This document shows, piece after piece, positions 45,582 to 55,042 of a stretch of 64,000 nucleotides of DNA. The stretch lies in assembly GCA_002452745.1 (NCBI GenBank), contig DKFC01000008.1, forward strand, positions 57,259 through 121,258. Direction: 5' to 3'. Under the pieces are notes generated by a model that saw only the letters and a list, made by a program, of their open reading frames with translations, ran no database searches and was not told the origin of the DNA. Position numbers and translations under genes: made by a program. Each line of letters opens with the position of its first letter. Position 1 is the stretch's first letter. This DNA comes from Firmicutes bacterium UBA6806 (GTDB lineage Bacteria > Bacillota > Clostridia > Peptostreptococcales > Acidaminobacteraceae).

Positions 45582-47021
45582 TTGAAATCTATAAAAACCC
45601 ATATTCTCATGCATTTTATTTTTATTGTTTTCTTTAGCTTGATAACCGTCTGGTTGATTATAAGGCTTTCAAATATTAGTGTGCTCCTCTCAGTTCTCGT
45701 GTTCGTCACCATGCTCTTTTCAGCTTATCTTCTTATGGCACGTCGATACTTTCAGCTACAAGGACTTCTCACTAAGGCCATGAACGAGCTATATGAAGAC
45801 AATCACTTCAAGGACTATCTAGACTCTGCTCATCCAGATTTGAACATAGAAGGTCATCTAAAACCCTTCCATAAAACAACCCAGGACTTCGAGACAAAAC
45901 TTCTCTCCGCTATGGATTTCATCAAGAAAAGCCATCTCGCTATTGAAGACTTAAATCGCATAAATATGTGCAAAAGCAGTACGCTTGATACGATTTTAGC
46001 GGTCAGCCACCACATTTTAGATCGTGATAACGATGCTGATTTCTATAGCATGATTCTAAATGCAGCCATCGACGTACTCGACAATGCCAGCAAAGGAAGC
46101 ATTCTCCTCCTAAATCCCAATACCAATCGCTATGAATATCAAACTGCCGTCGGGTATAAAATAAAAGAACTCAAAAAAGTGACCTTTTCCCTTGAGGAGA
46201 CATTTCTCTATCAAAATACGCAAGGAGACTTATCGAGGTCCATGGTCGTCTCCAGCGTGAAAAATTTCAACTATTCAACACTGTCTTCCGAAACCTTCGA
46301 ATGGATAAAAAAAGCCGATGGCCTTGACATTGCCGAGGCCCTTTCAACCCCTATTGTTATTGACGGAAAAGTCTATGCCATTTTGAATATCGACAGTTTG
46401 GAGGAAAACGCCTTCACCGAAGTGGACATACAGCTCATTCAATTTTTTAGCACCCAAATATCCATTGCTATAAAAAACCGTCTCTTGGTGGAGGAGACCA
46501 TTAAACTCTCAAAATTTGACAAACTCACTGGTGCCTATAATCGAAACTATTTCGAAAAGATCTTTGAAAGCCACAGTGAGACGACCCTTGAGAATTTAGA
46601 ACCCTTTGCGCTGATTCTTTGCGATCTCAACTTCTTAAAAATCATCAACGATACCTATGGTCACACTGCTGGCGATTTGGTGCTCTCAGAGTTCTCCGCC
46701 AACATCCAAAACGCCATAAGAGATACTGATGTGTTTTCAAGAGTTGGCGGCGATGAATTTGTAATTCTTCTCAAAAACATTCCCGCGGTTGCAGCAGAGA
46801 AAAAAATGAGTGATATCTTCTCAAAATTTGAAAATCTAAAAGTCTATTTTGGCGGACATAGACTTCCAGTTAGTTTCAGTTATGGCATCGCCACTTCCCC
46901 AGATGATTCCATGATCTATGACGTACTGGTGAAGATTGCCGACATCCGCATGTACGAATTTAAAAAGGCCTATAAGGAGATGCATCCAGATATTATCTCA
47001 CAATTGAAGAACGGCATTTAG
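45582..47021 (+). CDS. membrane-bound GAF-GGDEF diguanylate cyclase
   Basis: The 479-residue protein has two N-terminal membrane helices (about 5-27 and 31-50), a helical linker, a GAF-like domain (about 145-305) and a GGDEF domain with the intact RVGGDEFVILL loop (about 310-475). It should make cyclic di-GMP. The start codon is TTG (45582-45584), preceded by GGGAGGTG; this strong ribosome site decides the start. Monocistronic with its own terminator. Confidence 0.92.
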   Translation: MKSIKTHILMHFIFIVFFSLITVWLIIRLSNISVLLSVLVFVTMLFSAYLLMARRYFQLQGLLTKAMNELYEDNHFKDYLDSAHPDLNIEGHLKPFHKTTQDFETKLLSAMDFIKKSHLAIEDLNRINMCKSSTLDTILAVSHHILDRDNDADFYSMILNAAIDVLDNASKGSILLLNPNTNRYEYQTAVGYKIKELKKVTFSLEETFLYQNTQGDLSRSMVVSSVKNFNYSTLSSETFEWIKKADGLDIAEALSTPIVIDGKVYAILNIDSLEENAFTEVDIQLIQFFSTQISIAIKNRLLVEETIKLSKFDKLTGAYNRNYFEKIFESHSETTLENLEPFALILCDLNFLKIINDTYGHTAGDLVLSEFSANIQNAIRDTDVFSRVGGDEFVILLKNIPAVAAEKKMSDIFSKFENLKVYFGGHRLPVSFSYGIATSPDDSMIYDVLVKIADIRMYEFKKAYKEMHPDIISQLKNGI

Positions 47022-47048
47022 GTGCGAATTTAAAATAAAAACAAGCAC

Positions 47049-47086
47049 AAAAGCTGTGGTTTTCTTGTTAAAGCCGCAGCTTTTTT
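47049..47086 (+). terminator. terminator of the GAF-GGDEF gene
   Basis: AAAGCTGTGG pairs with CCGCAGCTTT (one G-U), followed by T6. Confidence 0.85.
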
Positions 47087-47115
47087 CACACTTCCATATA
47101 AATTAATTTATATGA

Positions 47116-47217
47116 TATAATAGAATTAATTCGAGAACCTAAATGACGTTTCTCAGACAGAGGTTTACTTCTGTCCTCACATTACGGACCATTTAGAGAT
47201 TTTAACAGGAGGCCTAT
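47116..47217 (+). promoter_or_regulatory. extended -10 promoter and structured leader of pepF
   Basis: TGA-TATAAT (47113-47121) is an extended -10 element. The leader can close CTAAATG (47139-47145) with CATTTAG (47190-47196). Inside, GACAGA/TCTGTC (47156-47161, 47170-47175) competes with GTCC/GGAC (47173-47176, 47186-47189). The mutually exclusive pairings suggest a switch. Confidence 0.5.
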
Positions 47218-48990
47218 ATGAACTATCATTGGAGTTTAAACGAATTATATGAAGGCTTTGACTCTGAAGCATTTTTAAGTGATTTAAAAAAAGCGGATGC
47301 CCTGCTCAAGACTTTGGACGAGAGCTCAAAATCACTTAAAGACACATTCAGCATGGAGCAGTACTTCAAAGCCACAGAATCATTTGAAGCCACCATCCAA
47401 AAGCTCTACAGCTTTTGCAATCTGACTTTTTCAACAGACACCAAACACGAAGATGCACTCAAGTACATGGACAAAGTCATGACACTCTATCAAAATGCAT
47501 CTGTTCTAAGAACTAGATTGACAGCTTTTTTAAGCACTGTGGCAGATCTAGATGTACTTATCAGTCCATCTGAATATCTGAAATCAATTGAGTTTATCAT
47601 CCTTGAAGAAAAAGAGCAGTCTGCACATATCTTGTCAGAAGCCGAAGAAAGGATTGCCTCTAAACTCTCTTTGACGGGTTCATATGCTTGGGAGACACTT
47701 CAAAGCAAGCTCACGTCCACACTGACAGCTGATGTTAAACGAAATGGAACCACTGAGACCCTCCCTATTGCATCAGTCCGAAACATGGCCTATGATGCAG
47801 ACGCCACTGTGAGAAAATCAGCTTACGAAGCTGAGATAAAAGCCTATGAAAAAATAGATGAAGCCGTTGCCCTCTCTCTGAACAGCATCAAAGGCGAGGT
47901 CATCACGATGAGTGCGTTAAGGGGATACGACTCTCCACTTGCCAGAACGCTTTCAGCCTCTCGCATGACTGAAAAAACGTTAAATGCCATGTTAAATGCC
48001 ATGAAAAATTACCTGCCTGATTTTCACAGATACCTTCAGACAAAGGCAAAGCTGATGGGACATGAAAATGGACTTCCATTTTACGACTTGTTTGCGCCAG
48101 TTGGTACAGCTAGCCGAAAGTACAGCTACGAAGAGGGCTGTGACTTTGTCCTTAAAAATTTCCGAACTTTCTCGGATAAACTCTATCAATCTGCTAAAGA
48201 CGCTATGGATAAATCATGGATAGACGTAAAACCGAGAGAAGGCAAAGTCAATGGTGCTTTCTGCTCAGATCAACACAGCATTGGCGAATTCAGAGTCATG
48301 CTCAACTACACAGGGAATTTAAGTGATGTCACAACCCTCGCCCATGAGCTAGGACACGGTTATCATGCCATGTGCGCAATGCAAGAAAATATATTGATGA
48401 TCAATGCACCCATGCCGCTTGCTGAAACAGCTTCAACTTTCTGTGAAACTATCGTCAACAATGCCGTTCTAAAAGAGGCCACTACATCTGAAAAAATGAC
48501 TATTTTAGAAAACTCGCTTCAAGATGCAACGCAAGTCATTTGCGACATTTATTCAAGGTATTTATTTGAGAGCCAGCTGTTTGAGAACAGAGGAGACCAT
48601 CCACTATCTGTGGACGAACTAAAGAACATCATGTTGGATGCTCAAATGACAGCCTATGGAGATGGCCTCGACCCAGAGATAAGACATCCTTACATGTGGC
48701 TTATTAAGCCGCACTATTATTCTGCCGGACTTAATTTCTACAACTTCCCATATGCCTTTGGCCTCTTATTTGCCAAGGGATTATATGCCAAGTATCTTGA
48801 CAGTCCTGAGTATTTTGTCAAACACTACGATACTCTCCTTGCCGCCGCTGGTAAAATGAAAGTCATAGACGTTTGCAAAATTATGGACATAGACGTTGAA
48901 AGCGAAGCCTTTTGGAATACCTCACTTGAAATCATCAAAGAAGACATTGAGACTTTCATCGCACTTGCAGAAGACACCTTAAACCACTAG
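47218..48990 (+). CDS. pepF: M3 family oligoendopeptidase F (first copy)
   Basis: Zinc metallopeptidase that cuts medium-size peptides in the cytoplasm. The 590-residue protein has the HELGHGYHA zinc motif near residues 377-385 and the following acidic helix AETASTFCETIVNN with the third Zn ligand, within the M3 fold. It is 14 bp upstream of a second, clearly homologous copy. RBS AGGAGG. Helps feed amino-acid fermentation. Confidence 0.93.
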   Translation: MNYHWSLNELYEGFDSEAFLSDLKKADALLKTLDESSKSLKDTFSMEQYFKATESFEATIQKLYSFCNLTFSTDTKHEDALKYMDKVMTLYQNASVLRTRLTAFLSTVADLDVLISPSEYLKSIEFIILEEKEQSAHILSEAEERIASKLSLTGSYAWETLQSKLTSTLTADVKRNGTTETLPIASVRNMAYDADATVRKSAYEAEIKAYEKIDEAVALSLNSIKGEVITMSALRGYDSPLARTLSASRMTEKTLNAMLNAMKNYLPDFHRYLQTKAKLMGHENGLPFYDLFAPVGTASRKYSYEEGCDFVLKNFRTFSDKLYQSAKDAMDKSWIDVKPREGKVNGAFCSDQHSIGEFRVMLNYTGNLSDVTTLAHELGHGYHAMCAMQENILMINAPMPLAETASTFCETIVNNAVLKEATTSEKMTILENSLQDATQVICDIYSRYLFESQLFENRGDHPLSVDELKNIMLDAQMTAYGDGLDPEIRHPYMWLIKPHYYSAGLNFYNFPYAFGLLFAKGLYAKYLDSPEYFVKHYDTLLAAAGKMKVIDVCKIMDIDVESEAFWNTSLEIIKEDIETFIALAEDTLNH

Positions 48991-49004
48991 AGAAAGGATA
49001 CCTC

Positions 49005-50804
49005 ATGAATTCAACTTGGCAACTCGACAGTTTATACACTGGATTTGACGCTCCTGAACTCATCGCCGACTTAAAAAAAGCTGAATCAATCCACGAAAAA
49101 TACCGCCCTTTACTGGATGCTCTGGAGGCTGCTTCCATTGATCCTCAAAAGGGCATCGAGACTTACCTGTCATATTTGATAGAGGACTCAAAGCTACTAA
49201 GAACCCTGAGCGCTTATGGTCATCTGAATTTTAGTGTCAACTCAAAATCTCAAGAAGCACTGACTTTGGTTGACAAAACCCAGACTGCAAGCAACCACCT
49301 TACAGAGTTTCAGGTCCGATTTAAAAAGTGGTTCAGTACAGGTGATATTTCATCTAAACTCAGTGAAATGGCAGAAGCGTCAGCTCTAATTGATGCACAC
49401 CACTTTTATCTTGAAGACATGAAAGCACAGTCGAGATATTTGCTCAGCGCAAATGAAGAAGTCTTAATTGCACACCTTAAAACCACTGGTTCTGATGCCT
49501 TTGAGACTCTACAGAGGAAGGCATCCTCTCAGCTAATGGTGGACATCCATCTCCATGGCGAAACCAAAAAACTCCCGATTATGGCAGTTAGAAATCTCGC
49601 CTATGAAGCCGATCCCGCACTTCGCAAATTAGGCTATGAAGCTGAGTTAAACGCCTACCGGCAACATGAAGAAATCTCTGCTGCTGCACTGAACGGAATC
49701 AAAGGGGAAGTCCTAACCCTTTCAAAACTGAGGGGCTTTGATTCCCCTCTTGACGAGACGCTTTTCAACGCACGTCTTTCCAAAAAAACACTGGATGCCA
49801 TGATTGGGACTATGGAAGATTACCTGCCCATGTTCCATCGTTACCTTAAGCTGAAAGCCAAAGCGCTTGGACATGAAAAGGGCATGCCCTTTTATGACAT
49901 CGCCGCACCACTTGAAGGCAGCTCCAAATCCTACACCATTGAAGAAGCCAAGTTGTTTGTCGTGAAGAACTTTGGCAAGTTCAGTTCCGATCTGGCAACT
50001 TTTGCCCAAAGGGCCTTTGATAACAGATGGGTGGATTTTGAGCCAAGGGAAGGCAAAGTGGGTGGCGCGTTCTGCTCCAATATTCAAAGCATTGGTGAAA
50101 GCCGTGTTCTCCTGAATTTCAACGGCAACTTTAAAAACGTCCTCACCATTGCTCACGAGTTGGGACACGCCTTTCACGGTGACAGACTTCGCTGTGAAAG
50201 TATCTTAAACACCGGGTATCCCATGCCTTTAGCTGAAACAGCCTCTATTTTCTGTGAAACCATCGTCCGAAAGGCCGCAATGGAAGAAGCCGATGATGAC
50301 TTTAAGTGCCTCATACTCGAAAACAGACTTCAAGGCGCTATGCAAGTGGTTGTGGATATCCTGTCAAGATACTACTTTGAATCAAAAGTGTTTGAGGTTA
50401 GAGAAGATCATCCGCTGTCTGTGAATGAGTTTAAAAGCCTCATGGAGGAAGCTCAATTAAAGGCCTACGGAGATTGTGTGGATCCAGAGCTGCTCCACCC
50501 ATATATGTGGCTCAACAAACCACATTATTACTATGCAGCCCGGAATTTTTACAACTTCCCATATGCCTTTGGACTGCTGTTCGCCACAGGCCTCTATGCA
50601 ATCTACCTCGAACGGGGAGATGCCTTCTTAAACGACTACGATACTTTGCTCAAAGCAACCGGCAAAATGTCTGTTGAGTCTGTCTGTGCCGTTGTAGGGG
50701 TCGATCCAACCACTAAGGATTTCTGGGAGACATCTCTAAAATTAATCGAAAAAGACGTGGATTTACTGGAGTCAATTCTGTCCCAGAAATCCGATATTAT
50801 GTGA
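49005..50804 (+). CDS. M3 family oligoendopeptidase F (second copy)
   Basis: The 599-residue paralogue of the preceding gene starts with the same type of N terminus (NSTWQLDSLYTGFD against NYHWSLNELYEGFD) and has HELGHAFHG near residues 384-392 with AETASIFCETIVRK. Alignable along the whole length but clearly diverged, so an old tandem duplication. Both retain catalytic residues, so they may split substrate range. Confidence 0.93.
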   Translation: MNSTWQLDSLYTGFDAPELIADLKKAESIHEKYRPLLDALEAASIDPQKGIETYLSYLIEDSKLLRTLSAYGHLNFSVNSKSQEALTLVDKTQTASNHLTEFQVRFKKWFSTGDISSKLSEMAEASALIDAHHFYLEDMKAQSRYLLSANEEVLIAHLKTTGSDAFETLQRKASSQLMVDIHLHGETKKLPIMAVRNLAYEADPALRKLGYEAELNAYRQHEEISAAALNGIKGEVLTLSKLRGFDSPLDETLFNARLSKKTLDAMIGTMEDYLPMFHRYLKLKAKALGHEKGMPFYDIAAPLEGSSKSYTIEEAKLFVVKNFGKFSSDLATFAQRAFDNRWVDFEPREGKVGGAFCSNIQSIGESRVLLNFNGNFKNVLTIAHELGHAFHGDRLRCESILNTGYPMPLAETASIFCETIVRKAAMEEADDDFKCLILENRLQGAMQVVVDILSRYYFESKVFEVREDHPLSVNEFKSLMEEAQLKAYGDCVDPELLHPYMWLNKPHYYYAARNFYNFPYAFGLLFATGLYAIYLERGDAFLNDYDTLLKATGKMSVESVCAVVGVDPTTKDFWETSLKLIEKDVDLLESILSQKSDIM

Positions 50805-50826
50805 AACAAACAGACGTTTGTCAACA

Positions 50827-50904
50827 GTATCCACAGACTTATCCACAATCCTTCAAATTACCTGTTGAAATCCTGTTAATTTTAACCGTTAACAGTGTGG
50901 ATAA
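50827..50904. promoter_or_regulatory. DnaA-box cluster
   Basis: In 78 bp downstream of the second peptidase gene lie two exact DnaA boxes, TTATCCACA (50839-50847, +) and TGTGGATAA (50896-50904, -), and a one-mismatch box GTATCCACA (50827-50835). The gap also has CTGTTAA/TTAACAG repeats. No dnaA or dnaN is near. Confidence 0.6.
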
Positions 50905-50993
50905 TGTCAAAAGCATCAAGTGACAAGCAATCAAAAGCGCCATCCATTGGCATCTACATTTTTTGAAAACTTCTATGATTTTCACAACAAAAT

Positions 50994-51023
50994 ACGCCCC
51001 AGATGGCTTCTCATCTGGGGCGT
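50994..51023 (-). terminator. terminator of the RocB-like gene
   Basis: A perfect 12-bp stem ACGCCCCAGATG/CATCTGGGGCGT with a 6-base loop and T-rich sequence after it on the minus strand. Confidence 0.85.
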
Positions 51024-51026
51024 TGT

Positions 51027-52580
51027 TTATGCATAGTGTTTTAAAAGCTGTTCAAGCAGCTCAGGTATATTGACTTCCAAATCTGGTTTGTAGACGCGTT
51101 CGGTCTTTTGGTGCAAATCTTTTCCCCAAGGGCCTATAATGGCACATGGGATATCCAATTGGCTCAGTGATTTGAAATCGATATCATATCGTCTTCCCAT
51201 GAGCGGCATGTTGTCAGCCACTGAATCATAGCGGCCCTCACATCCTCTTAGATAGCTCATATCACATATTTTCATGAAGAAAGGCTCATTTCTGTATGCC
51301 AATTCTCTCTTGGAGCACCACGTCTCAATCACTTCATTCATCTGCTCTTTGTGAAATTCAGTGAAGTCCACAGCCGGATAAAAAGGCGTCAGCAATGCGA
51401 TGACAATAAGCGGTGTCTCTATTTCGAGAAATTCAATCATACTCTTAATCAGCATCTCTGTGATCTTGCGATCATCTAAGTCCTTATTTTCACTTAGAAA
51501 GTCATCTATAAACCCATCTGCATCCGTTTTTTCCTGAACCCTTGCCTTTAGTTCATCAAAGAGCAAGACATCTGGACTGAATTCCTTAACACATTCAAAC
51601 CAGCGATGTCCTTGTTTTCTAAGAAATTCGTTGTGCGAATAGTTAAACTGATTTATCGCATCTTCCATGGACCACACACAGAGTTCCTTCAATTGGTTTA
51701 ACTTCTGATCTAAACTGTCTTTTAGGAACATCCAGTTGAAATATGCCACTGCAAATTCTGGTGTCGTCACGTCATAGCCGCTTTTTAAATCCCGCATGCA
51801 AAGAAAAGTTGGCGGCGGTGTCATTCTCTTATAGAGAACATCCGCCATCTCGGTGTTCATCTCCACTGCTTTGACCGCTTCTGTTAAGATGCCAATCGGA
51901 TTGAGTCCTTTAAAAACCTCACCTGTGTGAACTGGAATCCCCTTTGCCACGAGCATGGGCATCATCTTGCCAGCAGAGCCTGAATAGGTTACAAACTCGT
52001 TATTTTGACTTCTCTCATGCGGCTCTGTCAGAAAAGCACAGTGATAGTTCAAGCCAAATTTAGATTTTAACACCTGAAGTAGTGTCACTGCATGTCTCAT
52101 GCCTGCCGACATGTTTTCCTCATCAGGGACTGCCAAAAACAAGACATTCGGATAATTGGGATTTTCAACGGCCCTTTTCAGCATCTCCAAATTAATGGCG
52201 ATTCCCGCCTTCATATCGCAACTGCCTCGCCCAAATATCCAGTTCTCTGAATCAGTCTCCAGATGACCGAGTTTTTCCATGAGTTTCTCAGCATCATATG
52301 CAATTGATTTCAAGTCGCCGTATTGCTCAATTCCCACGATGTCAAAGTGACCAAATACAATCACAGTCTTTTCAGCATGGTTGTCCGCAAAAGCCCAAAC
52401 GCAGTTTCGACCCAGTTCATCACCATCGAGTTGTGATTTCCCAAAATTCGACGGATTCTGCTTAAAGTAGTCTATTGATTTAATCATGTCTATGAGAAGT
52501 GATTCAAACTCAACTTCATGCTTGGTTTCCGAATCACTTCGCTTGCTCATTAATTTATAAAAATTTTCAAGTATTTGCAT
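51027..52580 (-). CDS. RocB-like M20 family peptidase
   Basis: The 517-residue protein is an M20 di-zinc hydrolase of the RocB (arginine utilisation) class. Visible are IVFGHFDIVG (first His/Asp), GRGSCDMKAGIA (bridging Asp), LAVPDEENMSAGM (catalytic Glu pair) and a C-terminal His near DLHQKTERV. RocB is linked to arginine/ornithine catabolism in Bacillus, though its exact substrate is unsettled. It stands alone. Confidence 0.85.
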   Translation of the reverse strand: MQILENFYKLMSKRSDSETKHEVEFESLLIDMIKSIDYFKQNPSNFGKSQLDGDELGRNCVWAFADNHAEKTVIVFGHFDIVGIEQYGDLKSIAYDAEKLMEKLGHLETDSENWIFGRGSCDMKAGIAINLEMLKRAVENPNYPNVLFLAVPDEENMSAGMRHAVTLLQVLKSKFGLNYHCAFLTEPHERSQNNEFVTYSGSAGKMMPMLVAKGIPVHTGEVFKGLNPIGILTEAVKAVEMNTEMADVLYKRMTPPPTFLCMRDLKSGYDVTTPEFAVAYFNWMFLKDSLDQKLNQLKELCVWSMEDAINQFNYSHNEFLRKQGHRWFECVKEFSPDVLLFDELKARVQEKTDADGFIDDFLSENKDLDDRKITEMLIKSMIEFLEIETPLIVIALLTPFYPAVDFTEFHKEQMNEVIETWCSKRELAYRNEPFFMKICDMSYLRGCEGRYDSVADNMPLMGRRYDIDFKSLSQLDIPCAIIGPWGKDLHQKTERVYKPDLEVNIPELLEQLLKHYA

Positions 52581-52671
52581 TTGCTTCTCATCCTCAATTA
52601 TTCAGTCTAAATACTCTCTTATTTTATCATACTTATTCGTTATATTCTAACATAACTGAGGTCAAACACCA

Positions 52672-54843
52672 TTAAATCTCAAATTTCTCCACATGTTCTT
52701 TTAAAATATCAGCTGCCTCACTGACGCCTTTGGTCTCTTCATTGAGGGCATTTGAAACCTCCATGATTTCAGCAATATTCGAGGCCACTTCGCTGATGCC
52801 CTCTGTGCTCTCTCCGATGTTATCTGCAATACTTGAAATGGCATTGTTCACTTCATCGACAGCATCCTTCATGTACTGCATCCTGTCCGCAAATTTGTCA
52901 AACAAGGTTTCCAAAGTCTCCGCATCCTGATTGTACTGCTCGCCAATTTCAAGGAGAAACTCGTAATCTTCCATAACCTTTTCCTCTATAAAGCTCACCA
53001 GTGCATTGGCACTCTGGCTAAGCTCCGTCACTGAATCCACAACGATCTTAATCACTGTCTGAATTTCAGTGGCTGATGCCTGACTCGTCCCAGCCAGTTT
53101 TCTAATTTCATCTGCCACCACGGCAAACCCCTTGCCAGCTTCTCCCGCCCTTGCCGCTTCTATTGCAGCATTTAGTGCCAATAGGTTAGTCTGATCCGAA
53201 ATTTGCATAATCGCCTGTGTCAACACTTTTATACGCTCTACATCTCTGGCCTTTTCAAGTGCTATGTTGAGGGAATGTCTAGCGCTTTCATAGAGATCAT
53301 TAGCCTTAACTCTAGCCGCCATTGATTGCGATTTGATGCCCTGACTTCTATGCTGAATATCTCTAGCAAATACCAATCCCGACTGGGTTTCCTCCACCGC
53401 CTGTTTGATGCCTGTATCTATGGATTCCGTTGTTGCCGCAATTTCTTCTGTGGCTGCATTGGTCTCCTCCATGTTGGCTGTTAGAGCCTCTATACTGGCT
53501 GAAATTTCTTCTATATATTCATTTAATGCAATTACCCTGGAAGCAGCTTGATCCGCTCTTTCGCCAAGAACACCAGCGTTTTCATCTACATCAATTAGCA
53601 CTTCGTGAAGGATTTCGTTGTATTGATTAAAAGCCTGAGCCAGTTCTCTAAACTCATCTCTGTTCTTTAACACAATTCTGCGCTTTAATTCCCGATTGCC
53701 AGCAGCTGCAACCAACTCATCCTTTACTCGATTTAACGGACTGATAACGGATTTTAAATTGACATATGCAATTAAAAGCCCCATAATCAAGGCAATTGCA
53801 AGAACTGTAAAAGATTTTGCAACAGCTTCTTCCCTCAACCGTTCAATAAGCGCTGTCTGTTTTTTGGAAGCGTTGTTAATACTGCTTCTAATAAAAGTCT
53901 CCGCTGCATCCAACGATCCTTGCCTAAGTCCCAAATCACTGTTGATGCTCATGAGTTCTTTGAGTTGCTTTTCATAATCTGGAAGTTTGTTCTGAAGCCC
54001 TTCAATTGACTTTGCCTCTGTATGCTCTCGTGTCAATTCACTTAACAGTTGAGACAAGGCTTCTATCTCTGGAAAAATTAAATCCGCCGTCTTCTTTTTC
54101 CCCGTATACAGATAGCTTGCCTCAAGGCGTCTGACTTTTTCGAGCTTCTTTTCGACCTCACTTATTTTCAGGGCAGGATGCGTCTGAGCATTTGTGGTCA
54201 TTTCTCCTGTGTCCTCTGTTCCCTCTGCTGATAGAATCCCTTCTTTAAGCGCTCCCATGTTTTGGTCAAATTCACTGCTAATTGCTTCCAATTGTTCAAT
54301 ACGGCTTGCTCTTTCAAGTGTCAATCTTGAAAATTCTTCAAATTCATTTTCATACTTTTTTGTGCCCGTTCCAATGTTGCTCAAATCAGCAGATGTCTTG
54401 GAATCTGTATTCACCGTCTTGAGCCCTGATGTGATCTTATCTATCTCTGCTAGTTTATTAACAATTCCCCGACTCTGTTCTTCATCAGCCGAGCCTCTAA
54501 AAGCCTGTTGTTCCTGCAACAAGTCACCAAGTAAAATCTCAATTTCCCTCACTTGGTCATAAAAGACCACATGCTGGTTCATTTCACGGAGCTGTGTGAT
54601 GGCAAACCCCACCGAAATCGCAATCAGCACTACCAACATAGCTGAAGACAGCACGAGTTTGTACTTGACTTTCAAATTCATTGAAAAACCAAATTTTGGT
54701 TTTCTTTTTTGTGAGTTATTTACAACTCCACTATATTGTTCTACTTCTGTTTTTCGTCTTGCGCTTCGATTTTTTCTGCCATTTGCCCTCACGAATCCCA
54801 CAAGTCCATCCCTGAGCTTCGTCAATTTGTCCTTAACAGCCAT
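52672..54843 (-). CDS. methyl-accepting chemotaxis protein
   Basis: The 723-residue receptor has an unusual basic, cytoplasmic N-terminal extension of about 50 residues (RANGRKNRSARRKTEVEQ), TM1 near 62-80, an extracellular helical domain (about 85-340), TM2 near 350-370, a HAMP domain and an MCP signalling domain with the conserved tip EAARAGEAGKGFAVVADEIRKLA. The ligand is unknown. No flagellar or che genes lie nearby. Confidence 0.93.
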   Translation of the reverse strand: MAVKDKLTKLRDGLVGFVRANGRKNRSARRKTEVEQYSGVVNNSQKRKPKFGFSMNLKVKYKLVLSSAMLVVLIAISVGFAITQLREMNQHVVFYDQVREIEILLGDLLQEQQAFRGSADEEQSRGIVNKLAEIDKITSGLKTVNTDSKTSADLSNIGTGTKKYENEFEEFSRLTLERASRIEQLEAISSEFDQNMGALKEGILSAEGTEDTGEMTTNAQTHPALKISEVEKKLEKVRRLEASYLYTGKKKTADLIFPEIEALSQLLSELTREHTEAKSIEGLQNKLPDYEKQLKELMSINSDLGLRQGSLDAAETFIRSSINNASKKQTALIERLREEAVAKSFTVLAIALIMGLLIAYVNLKSVISPLNRVKDELVAAAGNRELKRRIVLKNRDEFRELAQAFNQYNEILHEVLIDVDENAGVLGERADQAASRVIALNEYIEEISASIEALTANMEETNAATEEIAATTESIDTGIKQAVEETQSGLVFARDIQHRSQGIKSQSMAARVKANDLYESARHSLNIALEKARDVERIKVLTQAIMQISDQTNLLALNAAIEAARAGEAGKGFAVVADEIRKLAGTSQASATEIQTVIKIVVDSVTELSQSANALVSFIEEKVMEDYEFLLEIGEQYNQDAETLETLFDKFADRMQYMKDAVDEVNNAISSIADNIGESTEGISEVASNIAEIMEVSNALNEETKGVSEAADILKEHVEKFEI

Positions 54844-54994
54844 TCAAGACCCCTTTCTCCGATTTTAAACACTTCATTTACCAAACACTATCATTATCAC
54901 ATCCCTTATTTCAAGATTCAATCACAATAGTCTTTTTTTGTTGCGTTTTAACAATCATTTAACAGGTATCTAATAATGACACTGGACTTTCAAT

Positions 54995-55028
54995 AAAAAA
55001 ACCTGTAGCCCTTGACGGATTACAGGTT
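54995..55028 (-). terminator. terminator of glnA
   Basis: AACCTGTA/TACAGGTT, an 8-bp stem with a 13-base loop, followed by T7 on the minus strand. Confidence 0.82.
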
Positions 55029-55042
55029 GAATTGCTGTTTTG

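Noticed and set aside
47049..47217. Known riboswitch class in the pepF leader
   Set aside because: I compared it by memory with cyclic di-GMP, purine, preQ1, guanidine, fluoride and T-box patterns and found none; left as unassigned structure.
49722..50177. 151-codon minus-strand frame inside the second pepF
   Set aside because: Antisense shadow of a strongly conserved coding region, with no ribosome site.
50805..51026. Replication origin
   Set aside because: Three DnaA boxes alone do not make an origin. dnaA, dnaN and a clear AT-rich unwinding element are missing.
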